Made by a program: the position numbers and the translations under genes
Shown here: one piece after another, positions 16,820 through 25,199 of the stretch
Layout: the number at the start of each line of letters is the position of its first letter
Position numbering within the stretch: the stretch's first letter is position 1
Assembly (NCBI RefSeq): GCF_008632075.1
Contig: NZ_VWVM01000029.1
Location: 1 to 34,990 of the forward strand
DNA length: 34,990 bases
Reading direction: 5' to 3'
Source of the DNA: Candidatus Pantoea gossypiicola
GTDB taxonomy: Bacteria > Pseudomonadota > Gammaproteobacteria > Enterobacterales > Enterobacteriaceae
The notes under the pieces: generated by a model
What the model was told of the DNA's origin: nothing
The model's database searches: none
The model's input: the letters and a program-made list of their open reading frames with translations, nothing else

Positions 16820-17548
16820 CTATTCATCTGCCTGTTCGGGCTTTTTCTTCGGGATAAACTGGCGGAACAGCTCCTGACTTTTTAGCGGCTTGCCACCCAG
16901 GTAAGGCTTCAGGGCAATACGGGTAAACCGCTTCGCAGCGCGCAGCGTATCGGCGTCGGGAAACTCACGTTCGCACAGGGCGTGCAACTCACGACCGGTA
17001 AAGCTGCGCTGATTAACCACCAGACTGGCGGTAAAACCGCGCTCTTCACGGTAGCTGTACGTCATGTCATCGCTAATCGGCTCGCCGCTACCGGCGCAAT
17101 GCAGGAAGTCGACGCCATAGCCCAGGTGTCCGAGCAGCGCCAGTTCAAAACGGCGCAGTGCGGGTTCGGGCTTGCCGTGCGTTGAGGCTAATGCCTGAAG
17201 GCAGTTGAGATAGTCGAAAAAGAGTTCCTGGAAGGGCGATTCCGGCTGCAGTACGCGAGAGACCAGCTCATTGACGTAGAGACCGCAGTAGAGCGTAATG
17301 CCGCTGAGCGGTAAGGCCAGCGACACTGCTTCGGCATTACGCAGGGTTTTGACTTCCCCGCGACCGCTCCAGCGAACCAGCAGCGGGGTAAAAGGCTGTA
17401 ACGCACCTTTCAACTGAGAGCGCCGCGAGCGTGCGCCCTTGGCCAGCACCCGTACCCGCCCTTCGTTTTCGCTGAACAGGTCGAGCAGCAGGCTGGTTTC
17501 GCTGAAGGGACGACTATGCAGCACAAAGGCGCGTTGCCAGCCTTCCAT
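16820..17548 (-). CDS. recO: DNA repair protein RecO
   Basis: Recombination mediator that works with RecF and RecR to load RecA on gapped, SSB-coated DNA. The 242 residues equal E. coli. An N-terminal OB fold (EGWQRAFVLHSRPFSETSLLLDLFSENEGR) precedes a helical C-terminal domain (EPALRRFELALLGHLGYGV). ATG at 17548 lies four bases after the era stop, indicating co-transcription in rnc-era-recO. The upstream-extended frame to 17599 overlaps era and is rejected. Confidence 0.96.
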   Translation of the reverse strand: MEGWQRAFVLHSRPFSETSLLLDLFSENEGRVRVLAKGARSRRSQLKGALQPFTPLLVRWSGRGEVKTLRNAEAVSLALPLSGITLYCGLYVNELVSRVLQPESPFQELFFDYLNCLQALASTHGKPEPALRRFELALLGHLGYGVDFLHCAGSGEPISDDMTYSYREERGFTASLVVNQRSFTGRELHALCEREFPDADTLRAAKRFTRIALKPYLGGKPLKSQELFRQFIPKKKPEQADE

Positions 17549-17552
17549 TGAA

Positions 17553-18458
17553 TCAGAGATCGTCTGTATAACCCAGGCTACGCAGCGCTCGTTCGTCATC
17601 TGCCCAGCCGGATTTCACTTTTACCCACAGTTCGAGATGCACTTTCGCTTCGAACATCTCTTCCATGTCCCTGCGTGCTTCTGTTCCGATGACTTTGATT
17701 TTGGCACCTTTGTTGCCAATCACCATCTTCTTCTGCCCTTCGCGCTCGACCAGAATCAGACCATGAATGTCATAACCGCCGCGTTCGTTGGTCACGAAGC
17801 GCTCAATCTCCACGGTGACGGAGTAAGGCAGTTCAGCGCCCAGGAAGCGCATCAGTTTTTCACGGATCATCTCTGACGCCATGAAACGCTGTGAGCGGTC
17901 GGTGATGTAATCTTCCGGGAAGTGATGATCGGCCTGCGGCAGATGCTTGCGGGTAATGGCCGCAATGGTATCGACGTTTTTGCCGCTCTCAGCAGAGATG
18001 GGCACGATGTCGAGGAAGTTCATCTGCTGGCTCAGGAACTGCAGATGCGGCAGCAGAATGGTTTTATCCTGGATGTTGTCGACTTTATTCACGGCCAGCA
18101 CAACCGGCACTTTATTGTCGCGCAGTTTGTTTAACACCATCTCATCATCTGGCGTCCAGCGGGTACCTTCAACGACGAAGATCACCAGCTCTACGTCGCC
18201 AATCGAACTGCTGGCTGCACGGTTCATCAGACGGTTAATGGCGCGCTTCTCTTCCATGTGCAGTCCGGGGGTATCGACGTAGATCGCCTGATAGTTGCCC
18301 TCGGTGTGAATGCCCATGATGCGATGGCGCGTGGTTTGCGGCTTACGCGAGGTGATCGACACCTTCTGCCCCAGCAACTGGTTCAGTAAGGTGGATTTAC
18401 CGACGTTCGGTCGGCCAACAATCGCGACAAAGCCGCAATAAGTAACGTTTTCGCTCAT
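17553..18458 (-). CDS. era: GTPase Era
   Basis: Essential GTPase that binds the 3' end of 16S rRNA and helps assemble the 30S subunit. The 301 residues equal E. coli. The G1 loop is GRPNVGKST (15-23), the G3 motif VDTPGLH, G4 NKVD, and a C-terminal KH domain carries GNKGAKIKVIG. ATG at 18458 (MSENVTYCGF) has AGGA five bases upstream. The frame is open to ATG 18515, giving a 320-residue form, but the added residues are not expected in the family. Unlike E. coli, where rnc and era overlap, 145 bases separate them here. Confidence 0.95.
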   Translation of the reverse strand: MSENVTYCGFVAIVGRPNVGKSTLLNQLLGQKVSITSRKPQTTRHRIMGIHTEGNYQAIYVDTPGLHMEEKRAINRLMNRAASSSIGDVELVIFVVEGTRWTPDDEMVLNKLRDNKVPVVLAVNKVDNIQDKTILLPHLQFLSQQMNFLDIVPISAESGKNVDTIAAITRKHLPQADHHFPEDYITDRSQRFMASEMIREKLMRFLGAELPYSVTVEIERFVTNERGGYDIHGLILVEREGQKKMVIGNKGAKIKVIGTEARRDMEEMFEAKVHLELWVKVKSGWADDERALRSLGYTDDL

Positions 18459-18474
18459 TCGAGTCCTGAATTGT

Positions 18475-18522
18475 TCAGCGCCTGATGCGGCACCGAAGAG
18501 TGCTATTTGAGTCATGTGTCAT
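18475..18522 (-). CDS. Possible 15-residue leader ORF between rnc and era (unproven)
   Basis: ATG at 18522 is preceded by AGGAG at 7-base spacing and opens a frame of 15 codons (MTHDSNSTLRCRIRR) ending in TGA 16 bases before the era start. The Shine-Dalgarno lies in the loop of a small perfect hairpin (5-bp stem, 18526-18539). It could couple translation toward era, or be chance. Nothing in the peptide is recognisable. Confidence 0.3.
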   Translation of the reverse strand: MTHDSNSTLRCRIRR

Positions 18523-18603
18523 TCAGCGTCTCCTGACGCCGGGATAGTGCTGTCAGAGGGTGAGTGATTTAGCGCCGGTTCCGGCACTGTCACCCCGACA
18601 GAC

Positions 18604-19284
18604 CTATTCGAGACCTAATTTTATCAGTGCCTGTTCAGCCGCTGCCTGCTCGGCTTTACGACGGCTGGAGCCGACGCCGACGACCGGCTCGGCCATGCCA
18701 CTCACCTGACAGTGAATGGTGAATTCCTGATCGTGGGCTTCGCCACGCACCTGCACCACCAGATAACTTGGCAGCGGCAGATGACGTCCCTGCAGATACT
18801 CCTGCAGGCGTGTTTTGGGATCTTTTTGTTTGTCGCCAGGACTGATTTCATCCAGGCGCGTCTGATACCAGTCGAGGATCAGCTGCTCTACCCGCTCGAT
18901 GCTGCTGTCGAGGAAGATACCGCCAATCAGCGCTTCCACCGTATCCGCCAGAATCGATTCGCGACGGAAACCGCCGCTTTTCAGCTCACCCGGCCCTAAG
19001 CGCAGGCACTCGCCAAGATCAAATTCGCGTGCCATTTCAGCCAGCGTATTGCCGCGCACCAGCGTGGCACGCATGCGGCTCATGTCGCCTTCATCAACCC
19101 GCGGGAAGCGGTGATAAAGGGCATTCGCAATCACATAGCTAAGAATAGAATCGCCCAGAAATTCCAGGCGCTCGTTGTGCTTACTGCTGGCGCTGCGGTG
19201 AGTCAGGGCCTGCTGTAACAGTTCCGAATGAGTAAAAGTGTAGCCCAGTTTGCGCTGAAGCTTGTTAATCAGGATGGGGTTCAT
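18604..19284 (-). CDS. rnc: Ribonuclease III
   Basis: Double-strand-specific endoribonuclease that processes rRNA precursors and many mRNAs. The 226 residues equal E. coli. The catalytic signature NERLEFLGDSILSY contains Glu38, Glu41 and Asp45. A second block is DTVEALIGGIFLD, and a C-terminal dsRNA-binding domain (about 155-225) ends SSRRKAEQAAAEQALIKLGLE. ATG at 19284 (MNPILINKLQRKLGYTF) is the conserved start. Its 131-base leader after lepB holds two long hairpins, the likely autoregulatory cleavage site. It heads rnc-era-recO. Confidence 0.97.
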   Translation of the reverse strand: MNPILINKLQRKLGYTFTHSELLQQALTHRSASSKHNERLEFLGDSILSYVIANALYHRFPRVDEGDMSRMRATLVRGNTLAEMAREFDLGECLRLGPGELKSGGFRRESILADTVEALIGGIFLDSSIERVEQLILDWYQTRLDEISPGDKQKDPKTRLQEYLQGRHLPLPSYLVVQVRGEAHDQEFTIHCQVSGMAEPVVGVGSSRRKAEQAAAEQALIKLGLE

Positions 19285-19317
19285 GCGATTCCAGTTCTTT
19301 GTTGCGTCTGTGACTCT

Positions 19318-19386
19318 GCATACCAAACGGGGCTGGCAGTCCAACACGTTCCGTTTGGTGTGCAGTGGCCTCCCTGAGGAGGCCAC
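19318..19386 (-). promoter_or_regulatory. rnc leader stem-loops, probable RNase III autoregulatory site
   Basis: Two hairpins lie between lepB and rnc. The first has a perfect 9-bp stem (19365-19373 with 19378-19386, four-base loop). The second has a 13-bp stem with one mismatch (19318-19330 with 19351-19363) and a 20-base loop. E. coli rnc mRNA is cut by RNase III in a comparable leader stem, lowering its own stability. Neither hairpin is followed by a T tract on the minus strand, so a terminator role is unlikely. The function is inferred from position and structure. Confidence 0.65.
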
Positions 19387-19415
19387 CCGATTTGCCTGTT
19401 AATCAGACAAAATTA

Positions 19416-20390
19416 TTAGTGGATACCGCCGATGCGACTGAATCGCACGCCGGTTGGCCACTGACCTTCCTGCTTCTCAAAGCTCATCCAGATAGCGACC
19501 GCTTTACCAACCAGATTACGCTCCGGGACAAAGCCCCAGTAGCGGCTGTCGGCGCTGTTATCACGGTTGTCGCCCATCATGAAGTATTGCCCTTTTGGCA
19601 CGACCCAGCTCGCCTGCGGCTGACCCGGCTGCTGATAATACATGCCCGCCTGACTCTGCGCTTCATTAACCAGCAGAATGTCATGGGTCACGTTATCGAT
19701 TGTCTCTTTGCGGGTTGCCATGCGCAGACCACCGCGCAGGGTATCGCCCTGTGGCACCTGATAAAAACCGTTGCCGGTTTCGTTGCCATCAAAGCCGCTA
19801 AAGGTCTGAATAAAGTTGCTTGGTTCAACGTCGGTGTAAGTCACTGCCAACGCTGTGTCACAGGCTTTATCGTCACCACAGGTCGGTTTCACCGTCAGCG
19901 TTTTGCTATAAGGATCATAGATGACTTTATCGCCTGGCAGGCCAATAACGCGCTTAATGTAATCCAGGCTCGGATCTTTCGGGTATTTAAATACCGCAAT
20001 GTCGCCGCGCTTCGGCTGACCGGTTGGGATCAGCGTCGTCTGGGTAATCGGATCTTTAATGCCGTAAGCAAACTTCTCCACCAGGATAAAGTCGCCAATC
20101 AGCAGCGTTGGCATCATCGAGCCAGAGGGAATCTGGAACGGCTCGTAAATAAACGAACGCACGATGAAAACCACGGCCAGCACCGGGAACACGGAGGCGG
20201 TCGTCTCAACCCAGCCTGGCTGTGAAGAGACTTTCGCCAGCGTTTTGCTGTCGAGCGCGTTACCGGTCTGGGCCTGCGCCGCCGCCTGTTTCGCGCGACG
20301 CTCGGGTGCCCATTTGAAACGATCAATTACCCAGACGATGCCAGTAATCAGCGTCGCTATCGCCAGAATCAGGGCGAACATATTAGCCAT
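19416..20390 (-). CDS. lepB: Signal peptidase I
   Basis: Essential inner-membrane protease that removes signal peptides from exported proteins. The 324 residues equal E. coli. Two N-terminal membrane segments (about 4-22 and 58-77) precede the periplasmic catalytic domain, with nucleophile Ser91 (PSGSMMPTLL) and general base Lys146 (DYIKRVIGLPGD). The C-terminal box MGDNRDNSADSRYWG is present. It begins nine bases after the lepA stop on the same strand, so lepA-lepB form an operon as in E. coli. Confidence 0.98.
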   Translation of the reverse strand: MANMFALILAIATLITGIVWVIDRFKWAPERRAKQAAAQAQTGNALDSKTLAKVSSQPGWVETTASVFPVLAVVFIVRSFIYEPFQIPSGSMMPTLLIGDFILVEKFAYGIKDPITQTTLIPTGQPKRGDIAVFKYPKDPSLDYIKRVIGLPGDKVIYDPYSKTLTVKPTCGDDKACDTALAVTYTDVEPSNFIQTFSGFDGNETGNGFYQVPQGDTLRGGLRMATRKETIDNVTHDILLVNEAQSQAGMYYQQPGQPQASWVVPKGQYFMMGDNRDNSADSRYWGFVPERNLVGKAVAIWMSFEKQEGQWPTGVRFSRIGGIH

Positions 20391-20399
20391 TGGAAATCC

Positions 20400-22199
20400 T
20401 TATTTGCTGTCCTTACCGACATGCAGAATGGCGAGGAACGCTTCCTGTGGCAGCTCAACGTTACCAACCTGCTTCATACGCTTCTTACCCTCTTTCTGTT
20501 TCTGCAACAGTTTCTTCTTACGGCTGACGTCACCGCCATAACACTTGGCGAGAACGTTTTTACGCAGCTGTTTAACGGTTGAGCGCGCGATAATGTGGTT
20601 ACCGATGGCAGCCTGAATCGCAATATCAAACTGCTGGCGCGGGATGAGATCTTTCATTTTCTCAACCAGATCACGGCCGCGATAAGGCGCATTGTCGCGG
20701 TGGGTAATCAGCGCCAGCGCATCCACACGTTCAGAGTTAATCAGTACGTCGACGCGCACCATGTCTGAAGGCTGGAAACGTTTGAAGTTGTAATCCAGCG
20801 AGGCATAGCCGCGCGAGGTGGATTTCAGACGGTCAAAGAAGTCGAGGACCACTTCTGCCATCGGAATTTCATACGTCAGTGCAACCTGATTGCCGTGGTA
20901 AACCATGTTGGTCTGCACGCCACGCTTCTCAATACAGAGCGTGATGACGTTGCCCAGATACTCCTGTGGCAGCAGCATGTGACATTCCGCGATCGGCTCA
21001 CGCAGTTCTTCGATGTTGTTCAGTGGCGGCAGCTTGGATGGACTATCGACATGAACAATTTCGCCACCGGTGGTGACGACTTCATACACTACCGTCGGTG
21101 CAGTGGTAATCAGATCGAGATCGTATTCGCGCTCCAGACGCTCCTGGATGATCTCCATGTGCAGCAGACCAAGGAAGCCACAGCGGAAACCAAAGCCCAG
21201 CGCCGTTGAGCTTTCTGGCTCATAAAACAGCGAGGCATCGTTCAGGCTCAGCTTGCCGAGCGCATCACGGAACGCTTCATAGTCGTCAGAGCTGATCGGG
21301 AACAGACCGGCATAAACCTGCGGCTTCACTTTTTTAAAGCCTGGCAGCGCTTTGTCTGCCGGGTTGCGTGCGGTGGTCAGGGTATCGCCCACCGGTGCAC
21401 CGAGAATATCTTTGATGGCGCAGACCAGCCAGCCTACTTCACCACAGTTCAGTTCATTACGATCGACACGTTTCGGGGTAAAGATGCCCAGGCGGTCAGC
21501 GTTATAAACCTGACCGGTGCTGAGAACTTTAATCTTGTCACCTTTACGCATGGTGCCGTTTTTCACACGCACCAGCGAAACAACGCCCAGATAGTTATCA
21601 AACCAGGAATCGATAATCAGCGCCTGCAGCGGAGCTTCCGGATCGCCTTCCGGCGGGGGAATATCGCGCACTAAGCGTTCCAGCACGTCCGGAACGCCGA
21701 CGCCGGTTTTAGCGGAGCAGCGCACCGCATCAGCAGCATCGATGCCGACGATATCTTCAATCTCCTGCGCAGCGCGATCGGGATCGGCTGCAGGCAGGTC
21801 AATTTTGTTCAGAACCGGCACTACTTCCAGATCCATCTCCATCGCGGTGTAGCAGTTCGCCAGTGTCTGCGCTTCAACACCCTGACCCGCATCCACCACC
21901 AGCAATGCACCTTCGCAGGCAGCCAGTGAGCGGGAAACTTCATAAGAGAAGTCTACGTGGCCCGGAGTATCGATGAAATTGAGCTGGTAAGTTTCGCCGT
22001 CTTTCGCGTGGTAATCGAGTGTGACGCTCTGTGCTTTGATAGTAATGCCACGCTCACGCTCCAGATCCATGGAGTCAAGAACCTGCGCAGCCATTTCACG
22101 GTCAGAGAGGCCACCGCAGATCTGAATAAGGCGGTCAGAGAGCGTAGATTTACCATGGTCGATATGAGCGATGATGGAGAAATTTCTTATGTGCTTCAT
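20400..22199 (-). CDS. lepA: Elongation factor 4 (LepA)
   Basis: Ribosome-associated translational GTPase implicated in back-translocation and in 30S assembly. The 599 residues equal E. coli. The GTPase domain has AHIDHGKST (11-19), DTPGHVDF and NKIDLP. Domain II/III and the unique C-terminal domain follow (QRLERE-type block, FKRFQPSDMVRVDVLIN, KCYGGDVSRKKKLLQKQKEGKKRMKQ). The ATG at 22199 lacks a strong Shine-Dalgarno. It lies 218 bases downstream of rseC on the same strand, a gap holding a weak hairpin and probably a promoter. Confidence 0.98.
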   Translation of the reverse strand: MKHIRNFSIIAHIDHGKSTLSDRLIQICGGLSDREMAAQVLDSMDLERERGITIKAQSVTLDYHAKDGETYQLNFIDTPGHVDFSYEVSRSLAACEGALLVVDAGQGVEAQTLANCYTAMEMDLEVVPVLNKIDLPAADPDRAAQEIEDIVGIDAADAVRCSAKTGVGVPDVLERLVRDIPPPEGDPEAPLQALIIDSWFDNYLGVVSLVRVKNGTMRKGDKIKVLSTGQVYNADRLGIFTPKRVDRNELNCGEVGWLVCAIKDILGAPVGDTLTTARNPADKALPGFKKVKPQVYAGLFPISSDDYEAFRDALGKLSLNDASLFYEPESSTALGFGFRCGFLGLLHMEIIQERLEREYDLDLITTAPTVVYEVVTTGGEIVHVDSPSKLPPLNNIEELREPIAECHMLLPQEYLGNVITLCIEKRGVQTNMVYHGNQVALTYEIPMAEVVLDFFDRLKSTSRGYASLDYNFKRFQPSDMVRVDVLINSERVDALALITHRDNAPYRGRDLVEKMKDLIPRQQFDIAIQAAIGNHIIARSTVKQLRKNVLAKCYGGDVSRKKKLLQKQKEGKKRMKQVGNVELPQEAFLAILHVGKDSK

Positions 22200-22387
22200 T
22201 TATAGGGATATCTTCGCTTAAAATTCAGTTGAAAATCTGAGCACAGACACATTCAGGAAGATCGCTCTTTACCCACAATCCTGTCAGCCTCATTAATGAC
22301 GACGCATATTACACTGTTAATGCCGCGCATAAAAGAATGGAACGTGGTGGAAGCGAAACAGATATCTGCGCAAGGCAGAACGGACAA

Positions 22388-22408
22388 AGGCCGCGGGGTG
22401 CGCGGCCT
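22388..22408 (-). terminator. GC-rich hairpin after rseC, weak terminator candidate
   Basis: An 8-bp perfect stem (22388-22395 with 22401-22408, five-base loop) lies about 10 bases past the rseC stop. The following minus-strand bases are only weakly T-rich (TTTGTCC), so it may attenuate rather than fully terminate transcription between the rpoE operon and lepA. Confidence 0.45.
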
Positions 22409-22417
22409 GGACGTACA

Positions 22418-22882
22418 TTACGCTTCGCTTTCAACACGCAGCGCATCGGGAGGCAGGGCGATGTTCAGAATGACCGGCTGAAAGGCTTCGCGATCGCCAA
22501 ATTTCATCGAAACGCCTTTTGCGACAATAAAGCCGCCGATGCCACCCAGCAGCGCACCGCAGGCGGCCGCCAGGTCGCTGCTGAACAGCGACTGAAACAG
22601 GCCGGCAACCACGAACAGGCCAAACAGCGGCGTCATGTAGACCAGCAGCGCTGAACCCAGCAGGCTGCTCTCTTTGATGCCTAACTCAATGCGCTGTCCC
22701 GGCTGCAGCGGCTTGCTGCTGACAATCTGCATCACATGAGCATTCTTCGGGCCGAGTTTATTCAGCATATGGCTGCCGCAACCTTTGCGTGCCTGGCAGC
22801 TGTTGCAGGAGGTTTTTGCTTCGGTATGCAGTGTGGCAATGCCATCCTGCCATGCCACCACGGTGGCCCATTCTCTCATCAT
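22418..22882 (-). CDS. rseC: SoxR-reducing / sigma-E factor regulatory protein RseC
   Basis: Inner-membrane protein encoded last in the rpoE operon, linked to sigma-E modulation and to reduction of the redox sensor SoxR. The 154 residues compare with 159 in E. coli. An N-terminal cytosolic part has the cysteine cluster TSCNSCQARKGCGSH (C-x2-C-x5-C), and two membrane segments follow (about 75-95 and 100-118). The start overlaps the rseB stop (ATGATG against TGA), so translation is coupled; the second Met is an equally possible start. The biochemical activity is not well defined. Confidence 0.93.
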   Translation of the reverse strand: MMREWATVVAWQDGIATLHTEAKTSCNSCQARKGCGSHMLNKLGPKNAHVMQIVSSKPLQPGQRIELGIKESSLLGSALLVYMTPLFGLFVVAGLFQSLFSSDLAAACGALLGGIGGFIVAKGVSMKFGDREAFQPVILNIALPPDALRVESEA

Positions 22883-23835
22883 TTTTGTGACCCCAGATCG
22901 ATGCTGTCCGCAATACGTTTTGCGGTTGAGGGCGGTAGTTCGCCGATCACCGCAATTTCGTTATTATGGCGCACAACGGTCTGGACCGTACGACGCCCAG
23001 TGCGCAATGTCTGCGTTGTGCTACTTTTATCAGCTGGCGTCACGTTGATGGCGAAACTAAACAGCCCATCGCTGTAAAGCTTCGACTCAATATTTTTGTT
23101 CAGCCCCGGCAGCGTGCGGCGATTTTGCGACACCAGCGTCATGCCTGCGGGTATCCAGCCTGGCTGCCATGCGACAGTCACCGCGTCCCCTTTTGGCACG
23201 GAAAGCGACGGTGGCAGATTCGCTTTCTCCAGCCCCTGCATCAGATTGCGTACCCCTTCATCCACCGCAAAGCTGATAACGCGGAACTGTTCCAGCGTTT
23301 CACCGTCACGATCAAGCAGGTCGATACGGAGCGGTAGCCTGGTATCCACATCCAGCCAGACCACATAGCTGTAACGGGTGCCATCGCGAGACACGATACG
23401 CAGCACATCACACATCTGATCGGCAATGCGCGAGCGACCCACAGTAATAAAATCGTAGGCAGTGGCGAGTTTGTTGAAGTCAGCAAAAATCACCGACGGC
23501 AAAGCGTCGATAATATGATTGCCCGGGAGCGAAAAGGGATCAAGGCCTGGTTCGAAGTAGCTGATATCGTTACCACGCTGGATTACTTCCCGACGAGGCC
23601 CGTCCATTTGCAACAGCTGTGCAAATATCCGGTTATCGACCACAGCATGGCGATAGCGCAGCGATTCAATACCGATGCGTGAGACGTTGATATAGGCAAA
23701 TTCGTAGTTGAGGTTCTGACTTGCCTGCTCCATCTGCTGCAATAGCGCCCCGGATGCAGTAGTTTGCGCCGGGGCGGCAGATGACCATAACAGGCTGCCT
23801 GTCAGCAGGCTAACAGCGTACCAAAACGGCTTCAT
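22879..23835 (-). CDS. rseB: Sigma-E factor regulatory protein RseB
   Basis: Periplasmic protein that binds the RseA periplasmic domain and shields it from DegS cleavage until mislocalised lipid or lipopolysaccharide intermediates signal damage. The 318 residues equal E. coli. A Sec signal peptide has its cleavage site after Ala23 (SSAAPA before Q). The large N-terminal lipid-binding-like domain and smaller C-terminal RseA-binding domain (PAGMTLVSQNRRTLPGLN region) are both complete. Its ATG overlaps the rseA stop by one base (TAATG), and its end overlaps rseC. Confidence 0.96.
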   Translation of the reverse strand: MKPFWYAVSLLTGSLLWSSAAPAQTTASGALLQQMEQASQNLNYEFAYINVSRIGIESLRYRHAVVDNRIFAQLLQMDGPRREVIQRGNDISYFEPGLDPFSLPGNHIIDALPSVIFADFNKLATAYDFITVGRSRIADQMCDVLRIVSRDGTRYSYVVWLDVDTRLPLRIDLLDRDGETLEQFRVISFAVDEGVRNLMQGLEKANLPPSLSVPKGDAVTVAWQPGWIPAGMTLVSQNRRTLPGLNKNIESKLYSDGLFSFAINVTPADKSSTTQTLRTGRRTVQTVVRHNNEIAVIGELPPSTAKRIADSIDLGSQK

Positions 23836-24488
23836 TACTGCTGCTGCTGTCCTAATGACTGGTTTCCGGGAACATCAACCTGCGCCTGTTTTGGCGCATC
23901 GGTTTCAAACTGGAGCTGATCAGCGTGCAGACGGCGTTGCAGTTCATAATCCTGCAGCATGGCGTTCACGCGACGACGCTGATCCTGAACCTGCTGATTA
24001 GCGCTGTTCGTGTCAAAGGCATCAGACGGCACGCCCAGGCTAACCGGGGAGGCTTTACCCATCATCGGCAGCGTATTGAACACCGGAGAGTCAGAGGTCT
24101 GCGTGGCGCTACCCTGCGGCTGGTTGTAGTGCTGAACACCCACGATCACGGCCAGTGACACACAGGCAGCCACACCCACCTGAGTCAGTTGCGCAGCCCA
24201 CGGACGCGCCTTTTTCCAGAACGGCATTTTTTCCCAGCGGGAAGGTTCTGGCTGAGCTTCAGGAATCAGCGTGGTAACCGTACGCAACGGTTCTTTTTCG
24301 ATAGCAGCAGCGACGCGCGCAGAGATATCAAAATGCAGGACATCACCCACATCACCGCGCATGGTATCGCGAATAAGATGATAGCTCGCCCAGCTTTTCT
24401 GTAGTTCTGCGTCCTTAGACAAGGCGGAAAACAGCTCGTTATCTAAGGTCTCACCATCCATTAAAGCGGAAAGTTTTTCTTTCTGCAT
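23835..24488 (-). CDS. rseA: Anti-sigma-E factor RseA
   Basis: Single-pass inner-membrane protein that holds sigma-E inactive until DegS and RseP cut it. The 217 residues show the cytosolic anti-sigma domain (1-65, MQKEKLSALMDGETLDNELF), one membrane segment (about 101-119) and a periplasmic domain. The DegS site is conserved as ASPV-SLGV (about 149/150). The C-terminus is Gln-rich (GQQQQ), encoded by a short CTG-type repeat. It lies 30 bases after rpoE on the same strand. Confidence 0.97.
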   Translation of the reverse strand: MQKEKLSALMDGETLDNELFSALSKDAELQKSWASYHLIRDTMRGDVGDVLHFDISARVAAAIEKEPLRTVTTLIPEAQPEPSRWEKMPFWKKARPWAAQLTQVGVAACVSLAVIVGVQHYNQPQGSATQTSDSPVFNTLPMMGKASPVSLGVPSDAFDTNSANQQVQDQRRRVNAMLQDYELQRRLHADQLQFETDAPKQAQVDVPGNQSLGQQQQ

Positions 24489-24518
24489 GCCTATGTACCC
24501 TTCCAGTAGCCGTTATCA

Positions 24519-25094
24519 CTAACGTTGGATAAGCGGTTGAACTTTGTTATCAATGGCCTCTCGCGCACGAAAGATACGTGATCGAACAGTGCCTACCGGG
24601 CAATCCATAATGACGGCGATCTCTTCATAACTCAGACCGTCCAGTTCCCTGAGGGTAATTGCCATACGCAAGTCCTCGGGTAGCGCCTCGATGGTACGAA
24701 AGACAATTTGTTTCAATTCGTCAGACAACATTAAGTTCTCAGGGTTCGAAATTTCTTTTAATGCACCCGCACTTTCGAAATTTTCGGCGTCAATAGCATC
24801 CACATCACTGGATGGTGGACGACGCCCCTGAGCAACCAGGTAATTTTTCGCTGTGTTTACCGCAATGCGGTACAGCCAGGTATAAAACGCGCTATCGCCC
24901 CGGAAAGAGTCCAGTGCGCGATACGCTTTAATAAACGATTCCTGTACAACATCAGGCACGTCGCCCGAGGGAACATAGCGTGAAACCAAACTCGCCACTT
25001 TATGCTGGTAACGAATCACCAGTAAGTTGAACGCTTTTTGATCTCCCTTCTGTACCCGCTCGACAAGGACCTGATCCGTTAACTGCTCGCTCAT
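24519..25094 (-). CDS. rpoE: RNA polymerase sigma-E factor
   Basis: ECF sigma factor that directs the envelope-stress and high-temperature response, including outer-membrane assembly genes. The 191 residues equal E. coli and are almost identical: region 2 (DVVQESFIKAYRALDSFRGD, FYTWLYRIAVNTAKNYL) and region 4 helix-turn-helix (SYEEIAVIMDCPVGTVRSRIFRARE). The start MSEQLTDQ at 25094 overlaps the stop of an upstream leader ORF in an ATGA arrangement, with GGGGAG 12 bases upstream. A sigma-E promoter at 25172-25199 gives autoregulation. It heads rpoE-rseA-rseB-rseC. Confidence 0.98.
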   Translation of the reverse strand: MSEQLTDQVLVERVQKGDQKAFNLLVIRYQHKVASLVSRYVPSGDVPDVVQESFIKAYRALDSFRGDSAFYTWLYRIAVNTAKNYLVAQGRRPPSSDVDAIDAENFESAGALKEISNPENLMLSDELKQIVFRTIEALPEDLRMAITLRELDGLSYEEIAVIMDCPVGTVRSRIFRAREAIDNKVQPLIQR

Positions 25095-25168
25095 CCGAGG
25101 TAATGTCTCCCCAAATTTTTCATATGCATAAAGTAACTGCCAGCACATCTCATGTTCTGAGCAAGCAT
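25091..25168 (-). CDS. rseD: rpoE leader ORF, RseD-like (probable)
   Basis: A frame of 25 codons (MLAQNMRCAGSYFMHMKNLGR then HYLG) ends in TGA that overlaps the rpoE ATG as ATGA. The frame stays open upstream to a GTG at 25201 (36 residues). E. coli carries a longer leader peptide gene, rseD, in the same position, whose translation is coupled to rpoE and is a target of CsrA. The overlap geometry and place agree, but the start codon is uncertain: the sigma-E transcript would begin almost at the 25168 ATG, so inner ATGs at 25153 or 25123 might serve. Confidence 0.5.
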   Translation of the reverse strand: MLAQNMRCAGSYFMHMKNLGRHYLG

Positions 25169-25171
25169 GCG

Positions 25172-25199
25172 CTTAGAGTTGTGATGTGGTGCGAAGTTC
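25172..25199 (-). promoter_or_regulatory. Sigma-E promoter of rpoE (autoregulatory)
   Basis: On the minus strand GAACTT (25199-25194), a 16-base spacer and TCTAAG (25177-25172) match the sigma-E -35/-10 pattern and the known autoregulated rpoE promoter of E. coli. Transcription would start near 25165, leaving a leader of about 70 nt. Confidence 0.82.

Noticed and set aside
19365..20225. 286-residue frame antisense to lepB
   Set aside because: Opposes the intact lepB and would begin inside the rnc leader hairpin; no recognisable protein features.
23838..23850. CTG triplet repeat as a phase-variable tract at the end of rseA
   Set aside because: Only four Gln codons; in-frame triplet changes would not switch expression.
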